Source: Streptomyces sp. DH12
GTDB taxonomy: Bacteria; Actinomycetota; Actinomycetes; Streptomycetales; Streptomycetaceae
DNA: 64,000 nucleotides
Direction of reading: 5' to 3'
Assembly (NCBI RefSeq): GCF_020873895.1
Contig: NZ_JAHWGT010000015.1
Coordinates: forward strand, 62,001-126,000
The notes beneath the pieces are model-generated. The model worked only from the letters and a program-made list of their open reading frames with translations, was not told the origin of the DNA and did not search any database. Below, in pieces: positions 7,770 to 18,913 of this stretch. Made by a program: the position numbers and the translations under genes. Positions within the stretch are counted from its first letter, which is position 1; each line of letters begins with the position of its first letter.

Positions 7770-9413
7770 TCAGCGGCCGTAGCGCGGGTGGGTCAGCGTC
7801 GACGGCGGGAGCCCGCGCACGCGGGAGCGCTCCGCGCGGCGGGCCGCGGCGGCCAGGGCGTCCGCCGTCGGCGCGTCCCCGGCCGGCGCCCCGGCGGCGG
7901 GCGCCAGGGCGGGCGGGCCCGGCCGCCCTCGGGAGGCGGGTACGGCGAGGAGGAGGCCCCAGTCGTGCGGGGAGCGCGCGGACCCGCCCGGCTCGCCGCC
8001 GGCGTCGCCCGGGTCACCGGCCGCCCTGCCGGTGACGGCGTACGGCCGGGTGGCGAAGCCGGCCGCGCGCAGGGTCGCCTCGACCGTCCAGTACGCGGAG
8101 GGCCTGGCGGCGACCGGCCCGGCGTGGACGGCGAGGCGGCCGCCGTCGGCGAGCACGCGCGCGGCCAGGCCGTAGAACTCCTGCGAGTACAGCTTCGCCC
8201 CGGCGGCCGTCCCCGGGTGCGGCAGGTCCGCGACGACGACGTCGTACCGCGCGGCGCGCTGCGCCGTCCTGAGCCAGCGGAACGCGTCGCCGTGGACGAC
8301 CCGCACCCGGGGGTCGTCGTACGCGTGGCCGTTCAGCCGGGCCAGGGCCGGGTCGGCGCGGGCTAGCCGGACGACGCCCGGGTCCGCCTCGACGACGGTC
8401 ACGGAGACCACGTCGGCGTAGCGGAGCACCTCGCGCGCGGCGAGGCCGTCGCCGCCGCCGAGGACCAGGACCCGGGCGCGGGGCCCGCGCATGGCGGGGT
8501 GGACCAGGGCCCGGTGGTAGCGGTGCCCGTCGCCGCCGCTGACCCGCAGCCGCCCGTCCAGGTACAGGTCGGGCGGTCCGTGCCGGGCGCCGGTCAGCAC
8601 GACCTCCTGCACGTCGGTGTGGACGGCGACGCGGACGTGCGGGCCGTAGACGGCGTGGCGCGCGGCCCGCTCGAAGTCCTCCACCAGCAGCGCGGCGCCG
8701 GCGAGCAAGCCGAGCACGGCGACGTTGACGCCGACGAGCAGCAGCCGCTCGCGGCCCGTCAGGCTCCGGGCGAAGAGCCACAGCACGATCGCCCCGCCCG
8801 CCACGGCGTTCACCGCGCCGGTCAGGAGCGCGCCGGTGAGCTGGCCGAGCCAGGGCAGCAGGACGAACGGGAAGGCGAGCCCGCCGACCAGCGCGCCCAC
8901 GTAGTCGGCGGCGAACAGGTCGGCGACGGTGCCGTCGGCGTCCTGGCGGGCGCGCCGTGACACGCGCTGGATCAGCGTCATCAGCAGCGGCATCTCGGCA
9001 CCGATCAGCACGCCGGTGGCGAGGCAGAACGCGACCAGCGCGTGCCACGCCCCGTCCAGCCAGGCGAACGAGGCGTGCAGCGCGAGCGCGGAGCCGCCGC
9101 CGACCAGGGCGAGCAGCGCCTCCAGCAGCCCGAAGCCCATGGCGGCCCTGCGGCGCAGCCGCTTGGCGAGCAGGGAGCCGACGCCCATCGCGAAGACCAT
9201 CACGGCCAGCACGACGGACGTCTGGGTGACGGAGTCGCCGATCAGGTACGAGGCGAGGGCGACCAGCTGGAGCTCGTAGACCAGCCCGCAGGCGGCGCAG
9301 ACGAACACCGCCGCGAGGACCAGGGGGCGGCCGGCGCGCCGCCCCGGCCGCCCCGGCGCCGCGTCCTCGGGGGAGGGCGGCGCCGCGGGCGGCGAGGCGG
9401 GCGCTTCGAGCAT
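7770..9413 (-). CDS. membrane spermidine-synthase-like protein (aminopropyltransferase fold)
   Basis: A 547-aa two-part protein. Residues about 30-265 form several transmembrane helices (for example [20 protein letters not shown] and [20 protein letters not shown]). Residues about 280-480 form a SAM-methyltransferase-type domain with [43 protein letters not shown] and [10 protein letters not shown], as in polyamine aminopropyltransferases. The C-terminus is Ala/Pro-rich. In soluble spermidine synthases the region before LYS reads DSTDP; here it is [13 protein letters not shown], so the substrate may differ. It is followed in the operon direction by intergenic sequence. The DUF2617 gene upstream is a usual neighbour in Streptomyces. 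Confidence 0.85.
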   Translation of the reverse strand: MLEAPASPPAAPPSPEDAAPGRPGRRAGRPLVLAAVFVCAACGLVYELQLVALASYLIGDSVTQTSVVLAVMVFAMGVGSLLAKRLRRRAAMGFGLLEALLALVGGGSALALHASFAWLDGAWHALVAFCLATGVLIGAEMPLLMTLIQRVSRRARQDADGTVADLFAADYVGALVGGLAFPFVLLPWLGQLTGALLTGAVNAVAGGAIVLWLFARSLTGRERLLLVGVNVAVLGLLAGAALLVEDFERAARHAVYGPHVRVAVHTDVQEVVLTGARHGPPDLYLDGRLRVSGGDGHRYHRALVHPAMRGPRARVLVLGGGDGLAAREVLRYADVVSVTVVEADPGVVRLARADPALARLNGHAYDDPRVRVVHGDAFRWLRTAQRAARYDVVVADLPHPGTAAGAKLYSQEFYGLAARVLADGGRLAVHAGPVAARPSAYWTVEATLRAAGFATRPYAVTGRAAGDPGDAGGEPGGSARSPHDWGLLLAVPASRGRPGPPALAPAAGAPAGDAPTADALAAAARRAERSRVRGLPPSTLTHPRYGR

Positions 9414-9558
9414 GCGTCCACGCTACGTCGCGGCCCGGCCACTCCCTGTCACCCACAAGAGTGCTACCGGCGCGTCCGAGGCATGGAACGCCCACGTCCG
9501 CGGCGGGCGGCTCCACCGGGGACGGCCGGCCGCCCCGTCCGCCACGGCCGCCTGCCGG

Positions 9559-10152
9559 TCAGCCGGCGGCGCCGCGCACCAGCGCCCCTCCCCCGGCCGC
9601 CGCGTCGCCCTCCCGGCACCGGCGGGCGGTCGCGCCGCCCGGGGGCCGGGGGGCGCGCCGCACGCTGGTCCGCGTGACCACGAGCTGCCCCTCCTGCGGG
9701 TACGCGTGCCACGTGCGCCACCGCACCCGGCCGTCGTACCGCTGCGCCAGCATCGCGGTGAACGCGTGCGGCGAGCCGGGGAACGTCCCCGCCAGGCCGT
9801 GCGGGTGGTCCGCGACGAGCGCGAGCAGCTCCTGGGCGCGTCCGGCGAACGCGCCCTGGGACAGGGTCTCGACGCGTGCCGCGAACTCGTACTCCAGGCC
9901 GCCGATCCGCTCGGCCGCGCCGAGTGGCAGGGGAGTGGAGCTGCCCGGCATGCAGGCGACGGTCTCCGAGCATCTGGCGTCCCCTTCCTCCAGGAGCACC
10001 TGGTGGGACGCGCCCAGCAGTCTCAGTTGCAGGGTGGCGCCGGACAGTTCGAGGTCCAGGACGGCGAGCGCGGGCAGCGCCTCGCGCCCCAGCGCCCAGG
10101 CCAGGTCGGCTGCGCGCGTGTCGGTGTACGCGGTCTGCAGGGTGGTGAGCAT
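9559..10152 (-). CDS. DUF2617 family protein
   Basis: A 197-aa soluble protein matching the DUF2617 pattern (LAVLDLELSGATLQLRLLG, GGLEYEFAARVE, HPHGLAGTFPGSPHAFTA). The last 35 residues are low-complexity Pro/Arg/Gly and probably not part of the fold. The start is the ATG at 10152. The gene is 145 bp upstream of the spermidine-synthase-like gene on the same strand, the arrangement I recall in other Streptomyces, which suggests a shared but unknown process. Confidence 0.75.
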   Translation of the reverse strand: MLTTLQTAYTDTRAADLAWALGREALPALAVLDLELSGATLQLRLLGASHQVLLEEGDARCSETVACMPGSSTPLPLGAAERIGGLEYEFAARVETLSQGAFAGRAQELLALVADHPHGLAGTFPGSPHAFTAMLAQRYDGRVRWRTWHAYPQEGQLVVTRTSVRRAPRPPGGATARRCREGDAAAGGGALVRGAAG

Positions 10153-10469
10153 GAGTCAGCTCCGCAAGCACGGTGACGTGACGGGTGGACCGGGGCGTCG
10201 TCCCGGAGACGTTCAGGGGACTGGAGGTACCGGCTCGGGGTCCACACGAGGTCCGAGGGCTCGATGTCTCGACAGCGAGGGAATCATGAACCCCGCGAGG
10301 CTCACAGCGTCTTTACCCAACTTTGCGCCGGTTCCATCCCCCCGGGGGCCCGACGGTTCAACTGTTCACCCGTTACCGGGCGGTGGGCGCTCGAAAACGG
10401 AACGGAGGCGCGCCCGGCGGAAGTTCCTCCACCGGGCGCCCGCCGTGGGTGCGGACCGGCTGCCCCGTG
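10153..10469. other. intergenic, 317 bp
   Basis: No gene seen. It holds the hairpin at 10410-10439 beyond the microprotein pair and, presumably, the promoter of the DUF2617 gene. Confidence 0.5.
10410..10439 (-). terminator. hairpin after the Gly/Cys microprotein pair
   Basis: An 8-bp GC stem (gcgcccgg / ccgggcgc) with a 14-nt loop, 30 bp beyond the stop codon at 10470. Confidence 0.5.
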
Positions 10470-10766
10470 TCAGCCGCCTCCGCACCCGCCTCCTCCCCCG
10501 CCCCCGTCGCAGGAGCCGCCGGACGAGCCGCCGCTCCCGCCGCCGGTGTCGCACGGCGGCGCGTCACCCCCGCCGCCCTGCACGACGCCGCTCCCGGCGT
10601 CGGCCCCGAAGGCCCCCGAGGTCCCGAAGGCCCCGTCCCCGGCACCGCTCCCCGGGCCGCTCCCGCCGCCCGTCCCGCCGCCGGCGCCCCCGCCTCCCGC
10701 GGTGAGGGCCACGAGCCCCACCGCCAGCAGCAGCAGCGCGCCGCCCACGACGAACACCCCCGTCAT
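10470..10766 (-). CDS. Gly/Cys-rich single-span membrane microprotein, copy 2
   Basis: A 98-aa protein with one N-terminal hydrophobic helix (VFVVGGALLLLAVGLVALTA). A glycine-rich tail follows, about 75 residues long, with cysteines set in Gly runs and ending SCDGGGGGGGCGGG. I take the ATG at 10766 behind GGGGGTGG; a GTG nine bases upstream is possible. It shares its plan with the gene at 10785-11018, 18 bp upstream, so the two are tandem paralogues in one transcript. The tail resembles the Gly/Cys tail of the actinobacterial TIGR04222 membrane proteins as I recall them. Function is unknown; metal binding or a modified tail are guesses. Confidence 0.6.
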   Translation of the reverse strand: MTGVFVVGGALLLLAVGLVALTAGGGGAGGGTGGGSGPGSGAGDGAFGTSGAFGADAGSGVVQGGGGDAPPCDTGGGSGGSSGGSCDGGGGGGGCGGG

Positions 10767-10784
10767 CGCGTCCACCCCCGCCGC

Positions 10785-11018
10785 TCAGGAGCCGCCGCAG
10801 CCGCCGCCCCCGCCGCCCCCGCCGCACGACGAGCCACCGCCGCCGCAGGAGTGGCCCCCGCCACCGTCCCACCAGCCCCCGCCGCCCGCGCCGCCGCTGC
10901 CGGACGCCGAGCGGCGGCGCCGGCCCCGCGGCACCGTGCCGCCCCGGCCGGCAGTCGAGACGGCACCGATGATCACCGCCAGCACCACCAGTCCCCCGAA
11001 GACCGCCATGAACTCCAT
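10785..11018 (-). CDS. Gly/Cys-rich single-span membrane microprotein, copy 1
   Basis: A 77-aa protein with a hydrophobic N-terminus (MAVFGGLVVLAVIIGAVSTA), a short basic stretch (RGRRRRS, a stop-transfer or inside-positive signal), then a Gly-rich tail with His and Cys: GGGGHSCGGGGSSCGGG and a final CGGS. The start is the ATG at 11018 behind GGAGGG. It is paralogous to the next gene downstream. GC-rich glycine codons could make such frames by chance, but the paired layout, the helix-plus-Cys-tail plan and plausible ribosome sites in both argue for real genes. Confidence 0.6.
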   Translation of the reverse strand: MEFMAVFGGLVVLAVIIGAVSTAGRGGTVPRGRRRRSASGSGGAGGGGWWDGGGGHSCGGGGSSCGGGGGGGGCGGS

Positions 11019-11187
11019 GTCCGATCACCCTCCCCCGTGTTCCCCCGTGCGTGTGTGACTGGGGGATGCCCGTCCGCGGGCCACGCCCAATCGCGACTTG
11101 AGGAACTCCAGAGGTTTCGCGGCCCGGACGCCGTACGGCCCGCGCGCGCCCTTGAGGGCGCCCGCGCTTCACCGCAGGATGGCGCCC

Positions 11188-12360
11188 ATGACCAGAGCAC
11201 CGCTCAACCGCCGTCTCGCCCCGTTCGGCACCACGATCTTCGCCGAGATGTCCGCGCTGGCGACCGCCACCGGCGCGATCAACCTCGGCCAGGGCTTCCC
11301 CGACACCGACGGCCCCGAGGAGGTCCGCGAGGCGGCCGTCCGGGCCCTGCGGGACGGGCGCGGCAACCAGTACCCACCCGGCCCCGGCGTGCCGGAGCTG
11401 CGCACCGCGATCACCGAGCACCAGCGGCGGCGCTACGGACTCGTCCACGACCCGGACACCGAGGTCCTGGTCACCGTCGGGGCGACGGAGGCCGTCGCGG
11501 CGTCCCTGCTGGCGCTGGTCGAGCCGGGTGACGAGGTCATCGCCCTGGAGCCGTACTACGACTCGTACGCCGCCTGCATCGCCATGGCCGGGGGCACCCG
11601 GGTCCCGGTGACCCTGCGCCCCGACCCGGAGGCCGGCCGCTTCGTCCTGGACCTGGACGAGCTGCGCGCCGCCGTGACCGACCGCACCCGGCTCATCCTG
11701 CTCAACACCCCGCACAACCCCACCGGCACCGTCCTCACCCGGGACGAGCTGGCCGCCGTGGCGGCCCTGGCCGTCGAGCGGGACCTGCTCGTGGTCACGG
11801 ACGAGGTGTACGAGCACCTGGTCTTCGACGACGCGGAGCACGTGCCGATCGCGACGTTCCCGGGGATGCGGGAGCGGACGGTGACGATCTCGTCGGCCGG
11901 CAAGACGTTCTCGTTCACCGGCTGGAAGGTCGGCTGGCTCACGGCGCCGCCCGAGCTGACGACGGCGGTGCGCACGGCGAAGCAGTACCTGACCTTCGTC
12001 GGGTCGGGGCCGTTCCAGTACGCGATCGCCGAGGCGCTGCGGCTGCCGGACGCCTTCTTCGCGTCGCTGCGCGCCGACCTCGCCGTCAAGCGGGACATCC
12101 TCACCGAGGGGCTGACGGCGGCGGGCTTCGGCGTGTACCGGCCGCGCGGCACGTACTTCGTGACGGCCGACGCCGCCCCGCTGGGCGAGAAGGATGGGGT
12201 CTCCTTCTGCCGGTCGCTGCCGGAGCGGTGCGGGGTCGTCGCCATCCCGAACGCCGTCTTCTACGACCACCCGGACACCGGGCGCTCCCTGGTGCGGCTG
12301 GCCTTCTGCAAGGGCGAGGACGTGCTGCGGGAGGCGGCCGAGCGCCTGGCCCGGCTGTGA
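11188..12360 (+). CDS. class I/II PLP-dependent aminotransferase
   Basis: A 390-aa fold-type I aminotransferase. Landmarks are INLGQGFPDTDGP near the N-terminus, TVGATEAVAASLLALVEPGD, LNTPHNPTGTVLT, VTDEVYEHLVFD (cofactor Asp/Tyr), SSAGKTFSFTGWKVGW (Schiff-base Lys) and the C-terminal Arg in SLVRLAFCK. The pattern is that of the kynurenine/glutamine/methionine aminotransferase group. The start ATG at 11188 follows AGGA at 8-bp spacing; another ATG lies 9 bp upstream. It is the only plus-strand gene in the first 15 kb. The natural substrate cannot be read from sequence. Confidence 0.88.
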   Translation: MTRAPLNRRLAPFGTTIFAEMSALATATGAINLGQGFPDTDGPEEVREAAVRALRDGRGNQYPPGPGVPELRTAITEHQRRRYGLVHDPDTEVLVTVGATEAVAASLLALVEPGDEVIALEPYYDSYAACIAMAGGTRVPVTLRPDPEAGRFVLDLDELRAAVTDRTRLILLNTPHNPTGTVLTRDELAAVAALAVERDLLVVTDEVYEHLVFDDAEHVPIATFPGMRERTVTISSAGKTFSFTGWKVGWLTAPPELTTAVRTAKQYLTFVGSGPFQYAIAEALRLPDAFFASLRADLAVKRDILTEGLTAAGFGVYRPRGTYFVTADAAPLGEKDGVSFCRSLPERCGVVAIPNAVFYDHPDTGRSLVRLAFCKGEDVLREAAERLARL

Positions 12361-12501
12361 CGGCCCGGCGGTGCCGGTCCGGCTCCGACGGCCCGTACGT
12401 CACGCGTCCGGCCGCCACCCCTCCGGCCGGGTCGCGTGACGGCCGGGACGCGTGACGGCCGGACCGGGTGCCGCGGGGCGCCCCCGAGGGGGCGGGGGCG
12501 T

Positions 12502-13032
12502 TCAGACCTCGTCGCCCTCGGTGGCCGTGCCGGGCTCCAGGCCCAGCTGCTCCAGGAGCCACTTGTCGAACTCGATCGACGCGCGCACCCAGCTGACCGT
12601 CGACGACACGAAGTGCTCCAGGCTGACGCCCGTGCCGATCAGCATTTGGGCCTCGCCGATGAGCCGGACGGTGGCGCCGCCCTGCTCGTCCTCGTGGAGG
12701 TGCGTGTACACCTTGGGCCACAGGGTGCGGCGGTTCCAGTCGTCGATGGTCTCCAGGATCTTCGTACGGTCCTCGACCGGGTGCGGCCGGTCGTAGAACG
12801 TGCGGACGGAGAAGACCTGCTGCTCCGCCTCGCCGCGGAACATGAAGTAGGTGCGGAACTCCTCCCACGGCGCCGCGAGGTCGCCCTCGTCGTCGACGAC
12901 GTACTTGAGCTCCATCTGCTCCAGGAGCTGCTTCACCAGGTCCTGGTCGGGGACGATGGGCCCCGCCGGTCCTTCGGTCTGGGGCTGGGGCTGTCCCCCG
13001 AAATTCGGAATCGAGGACGGGTCGATGCTCAC
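12502..13032 (-). CDS. YbjN domain-containing protein
   Basis: A 176-aa soluble protein of the YbjN / type III secretion chaperone-like fold: LVKQLLEQMELKYVVDDEGDLAAPWEEF, FMFRGEAEQQVFSVRTFYDR, ILETIDDWNRRTLWPKVYTH, FVSSTVSWVRASIEFDKWL. I start at the GTG at 13032 because AAGGGAA lies 8 bp before it and the protein then begins VSIDPSSIPNFGG; longer starts add low-complexity sequence. A role as a chaperone-like or regulatory protein is inferred from fold only. It lies downstream of clpB's terminator region and is convergent with the aminotransferase. Confidence 0.8.
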   Translation of the reverse strand: MSIDPSSIPNFGGQPQPQTEGPAGPIVPDQDLVKQLLEQMELKYVVDDEGDLAAPWEEFRTYFMFRGEAEQQVFSVRTFYDRPHPVEDRTKILETIDDWNRRTLWPKVYTHLHEDEQGGATVRLIGEAQMLIGTGVSLEHFVSSTVSWVRASIEFDKWLLEQLGLEPGTATEGDEV

Positions 13033-13150
13033 CGGGTAATTCCCTTCGTACGGATAGCCGCCATCCTCTCCCATCGTGGGCGGTCGATGGCAAGCCCGAC
13101 GGCGCCGATCCGCTGCGGGCTGACAGCGACCGTGCGGGGCCACCCGTACG

Positions 13151-13185
13151 GGCCCGCCCGCCCGGCCCCCCCTTGCGGGCGGGCC
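13151..13185 (-). terminator. clpB terminator hairpin
   Basis: An 11-bp stem (ggcccgcccgc / gcgggcgggcc) with a 13-nt loop, about 15 bp after the clpB stop codon. Confidence 0.6.
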
Positions 13186-13198
13186 GGGCGGGGCCGGG

Positions 13199-15784
<2,586 letters not shown>

Positions 15785-15850
15785 GGGTACTGGGTCCTCC
15801 TCGGCTGCTGATGCGTCGTACCGGCTTCTGACTCAGCCAACGTCCACAAA

Positions 15851-15871
15851 GTTGAGTCTATTCCACTCAAG
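15851..15871. promoter_or_regulatory. HAIR element (HspR operator) upstream of clpB
   Basis: gttgagt-N7-actcaag, one mismatch from the HAIR consensus CTTGAGT-N7-ACTCAAG bound by HspR. It sits between clpB (minus) and the PPOX gene (plus). Confidence 0.9.
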
Positions 15872-15908
15872 CTGGTCGGGGCCAGCAGCCGCCGGTAGGT
15901 TCCGGACC

Positions 15909-16322
15909 ATGGCCATCGACCTGCGGGACCCCGGCGCCTCCTACGTCAGCTTCTGGCGGGAGCGCCACATGTGCACCCTGACGACCCACCGCCCCGACGG
16001 CTCGCCGCACGTGGTGCCGGTCGGCGTCACCTACGACCCGGACGGCGGGGAGCGGGGCGTGGCCCGGGTGATCACCAACAGGCACAGCCGCAAGGTGGCG
16101 AACGTGCTGGCCGCGGGGGCCGACGGCGCCCGGGTCGCGGTGTGCCAGGTGGCCGCGGGCCGCTGGGCGACGCTGGAGGGTCTGGCCGTGGTCCGCACGG
16201 AACCGGACGTCGTCGCGGACGCCGTCACGCGGTACGCGGAGCGGTACGGGCGCACACCGGCGCCCAACCCGGACCGGGTCGTGATCGAGATCACGCTCAC
16301 CCGCGCGATGGGACGGGCCTAG
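15909..16322 (+). CDS. PPOX-class (FMN/F420) split-barrel protein
   Basis: A 137-aa single-domain protein of the pyridoxamine-5-phosphate-oxidase-like split barrel. Features are [21 protein letters not shown] near the N-terminus, [12 protein letters not shown] (flavin-phosphate-type loop) and a C-terminal [10 protein letters not shown] strand. Small actinobacterial members often use F420 rather than FMN, so either cofactor is possible. The start is the ATG at 15909. It faces clpB across a HAIR element, so mild heat-shock control is possible but unproven. It ends ahead of a strong hairpin. Confidence 0.8.
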   Translation: MAIDLRDPGASYVSFWRERHMCTLTTHRPDGSPHVVPVGVTYDPDGGERGVARVITNRHSRKVANVLAAGADGARVAVCQVAAGRWATLEGLAVVRTEPDVVADAVTRYAERYGRTPAPNPDRVVIEITLTRAMGRA

Positions 16323-16430
16323 ACCGAGGGACGCGCGGGGCCCGCGGGACGTGGGAGCCACGAGCGTCCCGCGCGGCGTGGGCGGCACGAGCGGCCTGCG
16401 GGGCGCCCGGGGCGCGGGGCACGCGGACAG

Positions 16431-16475
16431 CACAGCGGCGCCATCGTGTTTCAGGTCCACGATGGCGCCGCTGTG
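16431..16475. terminator. strong bidirectional hairpin
   Basis: A perfect 18-bp stem (cacagcggcgccatcgtg / cacgatggcgccgctgtg) with a 9-nt loop, between the convergent PPOX gene and the EPSW-peptide operon. It would serve both. Confidence 0.85.
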
Positions 16476-16517
16476 TGGGGGAAGCGTCTGAGCGATCTAC
16501 AACGACGGGGGAATCGC

Positions 16518-16835
16518 TCAGGCGCTGCGGGGGGTGGCGGTGGGGGACTCGGCCTCGACCAGCTGGTGGTCCCGCTGGTCGAGGTTGACGAAAATCATTC
16601 CGTAGCGGATGGCGCAGCGGACGGGCTGCGGCGCGCCGCGGGGCCGGCGGAGGCACCGGTAGGCGCGGATGTCCTCGTCGTCGCCGCGGGTGATGACGAT
16701 CGGCTCCCCGAAGAGGGTGACCATCAACGAATCGCCACCCTGGGGGACTGCGGTGACGAGGTCGATGAAGTGCCACCCGGAACGGTAGGCGGACGCCATC
16801 TCACGGCGGAATCGGGAGTCGTCGGGGACGTTCAT
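16518..16835 (-). CDS. small soluble protein of the EPSW-peptide operon; Rieske-like remnant?
   Basis: A 105-aa protein I do not recognise firmly. It has helices at the N-terminus (FRREMASAYRSGWHFIDLVT), then beta-rich sequence GDSLMVTLFGEPIVITRGDD and DIRAYRCLRRPRG...RCAIRYGMIFVNLD. The order of these strands recalls the Rieske ferredoxin fold of ring-hydroxylating oxygenases (GEPIVITR, CxHRG, C-x2-H), but both His ligands are absent: CLRRPRG and CAIRYG. The start ATG overlaps the stop of the upstream peptide gene as ATGA (16832-16835), so translation is coupled. The fold suggestion is weak; the gene itself is well supported by coupling and coding bias. Confidence 0.65.
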   Translation of the reverse strand: MNVPDDSRFRREMASAYRSGWHFIDLVTAVPQGGDSLMVTLFGEPIVITRGDDEDIRAYRCLRRPRGAPQPVRCAIRYGMIFVNLDQRDHQLVEAESPTATPRSA

Positions 16836-17077
16836 GCGGCGACACCCGTCGGCGTGGAGTCGGCGCTGTCCCAGGAGGGCTCCCCGAACGTGGCCGGTCC
16901 GACCTCCCACGAGGGCTCCGGGATGCCCGCCGGTCCGCCTTCCCACGCAGGCTCACCTGCGACGACGCTGTTCGCGGACACCGTGTCCCACGACGGCTCG
17001 CCGCTGAGGGCGGCGACACCGCACGCGGCCGCCGCGGCGACAGCTATGGCGCTAAGTGCACGAACCATCCTGGTCAT
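16832..17077 (-). CDS. small secreted peptide with four EPSW-type repeats
   Basis: An 81-aa protein with a signal peptide (MTRMVRALSAIAVAAAAACGVAALS). About 56 residues follow in which a tryptophan motif recurs four times at roughly 14-residue spacing: GEPSWDTV, GEPAWEGG, PEPSWEVG, GEPSWDSA. There is no other recognisable domain. The start is the ATG at 17077 behind AGGTGGAG. The stop overlaps the next gene's ATG. The spaced, near-identical Trp cores look like those of repeat peptides or multi-core precursors, but I know no characterised homologue. The divergent neighbour is a LuxR-type regulator, 128 bp away. Confidence 0.7.
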   Translation of the reverse strand: MTRMVRALSAIAVAAAAACGVAALSGEPSWDTVSANSVVAGEPAWEGGPAGIPEPSWEVGPATFGEPSWDSADSTPTGVAA

Positions 17078-17205
17078 GGACGATCTCCACCTCTTTTTGT
17101 CCTTACCTCCTCCCCCGCGTCTATGACGATGGCTCACTCCGAACGCTTCCACCAGCCAGTACAGGCATCATGTTCCTGAAATACAGGACCCTGAGGGGGG
17201 TGCAG

Positions 17206-18243
17206 ATGCGGTCTAAGGTGGACAATCCGGAAACCGGGCACAGTCATGACGAGCTGTGCGAAGCCGGAAAGCACCTGTACGCGGCCGCCCTGCGCGCCGG
17301 CCGGATAGCCCGTACGGAGGTCGACGCGGCACCGTGCCTCATCGACCTCGCCCTGCTGCATCCGGATCCGGACGATTCGCAGTGGCTCCGGCCCGTGCCC
17401 CCGTCCATCGCTCTCAACCAGCTGATACACCCCATCGAGCGCGAGATCCAGCAGCGGCGGCAGCGGGCCCTTTCGTTGGCCGACGCATTCGAGCCGTTCA
17501 TGACGATCCCCGCGGCGGCCCCCTGCACCAGCGCGGCGATCAACGTCCTGGAGGGTCTGGCGGTCATCAACGCCGAACTGGACCGCGTGACGGACGAGTG
17601 CGCGGTCGAGCTCCTCACCATCCAGCCCGGCAGCGGGCGGAAACCCGAGACTGTCAAGGCCGCCTTGCGGCGGGTGGAGCCCCTGCTCGGCCGCGGTGTC
17701 CGAATGCGGACCCTCTACCAGCACACCGCGCGGCACCACTCGGCGACCATGGGGTACGTCGAGCGGATCACGCCCTACGGGCTGGAGGTGCGCACGCTGG
17801 AGGAGATCATCGACCGGTTGATCATCGTCGACCGCAAGGTCGCCTTCATACCGGCCCGCAGCGACCGCCAGGTGGCCCTGGAGCTGCGCCACGAGGGGCT
17901 GGTGCAGTACCTCGTCGGTGTGTTCGAACAGTTCTGGCTGCACGGCATCCCCTGGGAGGAGGAGGTCGTCGCGTACACCCCCGCCCTCAACGGCATAAGC
18001 GGCATCCAGCGGTCCATCGCCAAGCTGCTCGTCGAGGGCCACGTCGACGAGGCCATCGCCCGCCGCCTCGGCATGAACGTGCGCACCTGCCGCGCCCACA
18101 TCGCGAAGCTCGCCTCCACCCTCGGCAGCGGCAGCCGCGCCCAGCTCGGCTACCTCATCGCCCGCTCCGGCATCCTCGACCAGGAACCGGACCACGCCCC
18201 CCGCACGCCCGGCCCGGAGGAGCCCCCGCGCGGCCACGACTGA
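17206..18243 (+). CDS. LuxR-family transcriptional regulator
   Basis: A 345-aa regulator. The last 65 or so residues carry a LuxR/GerE-type helix-turn-helix (VDEAIARRLGMNVRTCRAHIAKLASTLGSGSRAQLGYLIARSGIL). The N-terminal part (LCEAGKHLYAAALRAGRIARTEVDAAPCLIDLALLH) resembles the TrmB-like start seen in many Streptomyces orphan LuxR proteins, and the middle is a PLD-like sensing region of unknown ligand. I start at the ATG at 17206 behind GAGGGGGG; an ATG at 17170 is possible. It is divergent from the EPSW-peptide operon and shares its 128-bp promoter region, so it probably controls it. Confidence 0.8.
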   Translation: MRSKVDNPETGHSHDELCEAGKHLYAAALRAGRIARTEVDAAPCLIDLALLHPDPDDSQWLRPVPPSIALNQLIHPIEREIQQRRQRALSLADAFEPFMTIPAAAPCTSAAINVLEGLAVINAELDRVTDECAVELLTIQPGSGRKPETVKAALRRVEPLLGRGVRMRTLYQHTARHHSATMGYVERITPYGLEVRTLEEIIDRLIIVDRKVAFIPARSDRQVALELRHEGLVQYLVGVFEQFWLHGIPWEEEVVAYTPALNGISGIQRSIAKLLVEGHVDEAIARRLGMNVRTCRAHIAKLASTLGSGSRAQLGYLIARSGILDQEPDHAPRTPGPEEPPRGHD

Positions 18244-18412
18244 CACCCCGGCCCGGTCGGCCCGCACCCGCCCCGGCACCACCCCGCACCCGCCCCGGCC
18301 GCACCGCCGGACCCGCACGGGCCGCACCGCACCGTCGCCCGGCCCGGCCCGCCCGGCCCGCACCGCCGGACCCGCACGGGCCGCACCCGCCCGCCGAGGG
18401 CCGCGGTACGCG

Positions 18413-18440
18413 GAAGGCCCCCTCCGCGGAGGGGGCCTTC
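18413..18440. terminator. bidirectional hairpin between the LuxR gene and hspR
   Basis: A perfect palindrome: stem gaaggccccctccg / cggagggggccttc, no free loop. It lies between convergent genes. Confidence 0.75.
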
Positions 18441-18456
18441 GGACGTCCACGGGCGG

Positions 18457-18909
18457 CTACTCGCCGCCCCGCCGCGCACCGGGGCGCCACACGACCAGCG
18501 CGCCGGTCTGCTGCACGTCCTGGTACGGGACCAGGTCCCGCCGGTACGAGGCGTGGACCTGCGCTTCGCGCTGGCGCATCGCCGCCGCCGCTCCCTCGAC
18601 CGCCGCCGACAGCTCGGCCACCCGCGCCTGCAGCGCGGCGACCTGGTTCTCCAGCTCGATGATGCGCTTGATTCCGGCCAGGTTGATGCCCTCGTCCTGC
18701 GACAGCTGCTGCACCTGCCGGAGCAGTTCGATGTCACGGGCCGAGTAGCGCCGGCCCCGCCCGGCCGTACGGTCCGGCGAGACGAGTCCCAACCGGTCGT
18801 ACTGGCGCAGCGTCTGCGGGTGCAACCCGCTGAGCTGGGCCGCCACCGAGATGACGTACACCGGAGTCTCGTCGGTCAGTTCGTACGGGTTGCGTCGGCG
18901 TGCGTCCAT
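18457..18909 (-). CDS. hspR: heat-shock repressor HspR
   Basis: A 150-aa MerR-type repressor that binds HAIR elements and needs DnaK as co-repressor, closing the loop on its own operon and on clpB. The N-terminal winged HTH reads YVISVAAQLSGLHPQTLRQYDRLGLVSP...GRRYSARDIELL; a coiled coil follows (LENQVAALQARVAELSAAVEG). The start is the ATG at 18909, 4 bp after the dnaJ stop, so it is the last gene of dnaK-grpE-dnaJ-hspR. Candidate operators are visible at 22699-22719, 22751-22771 and 15851-15871. Confidence 0.96.
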   Translation of the reverse strand: MDARRRNPYELTDETPVYVISVAAQLSGLHPQTLRQYDRLGLVSPDRTAGRGRRYSARDIELLRQVQQLSQDEGINLAGIKRIIELENQVAALQARVAELSAAVEGAAAAMRQREAQVHASYRRDLVPYQDVQQTGALVVWRPGARRGGE

Positions 18910-18913
18910 TGCG

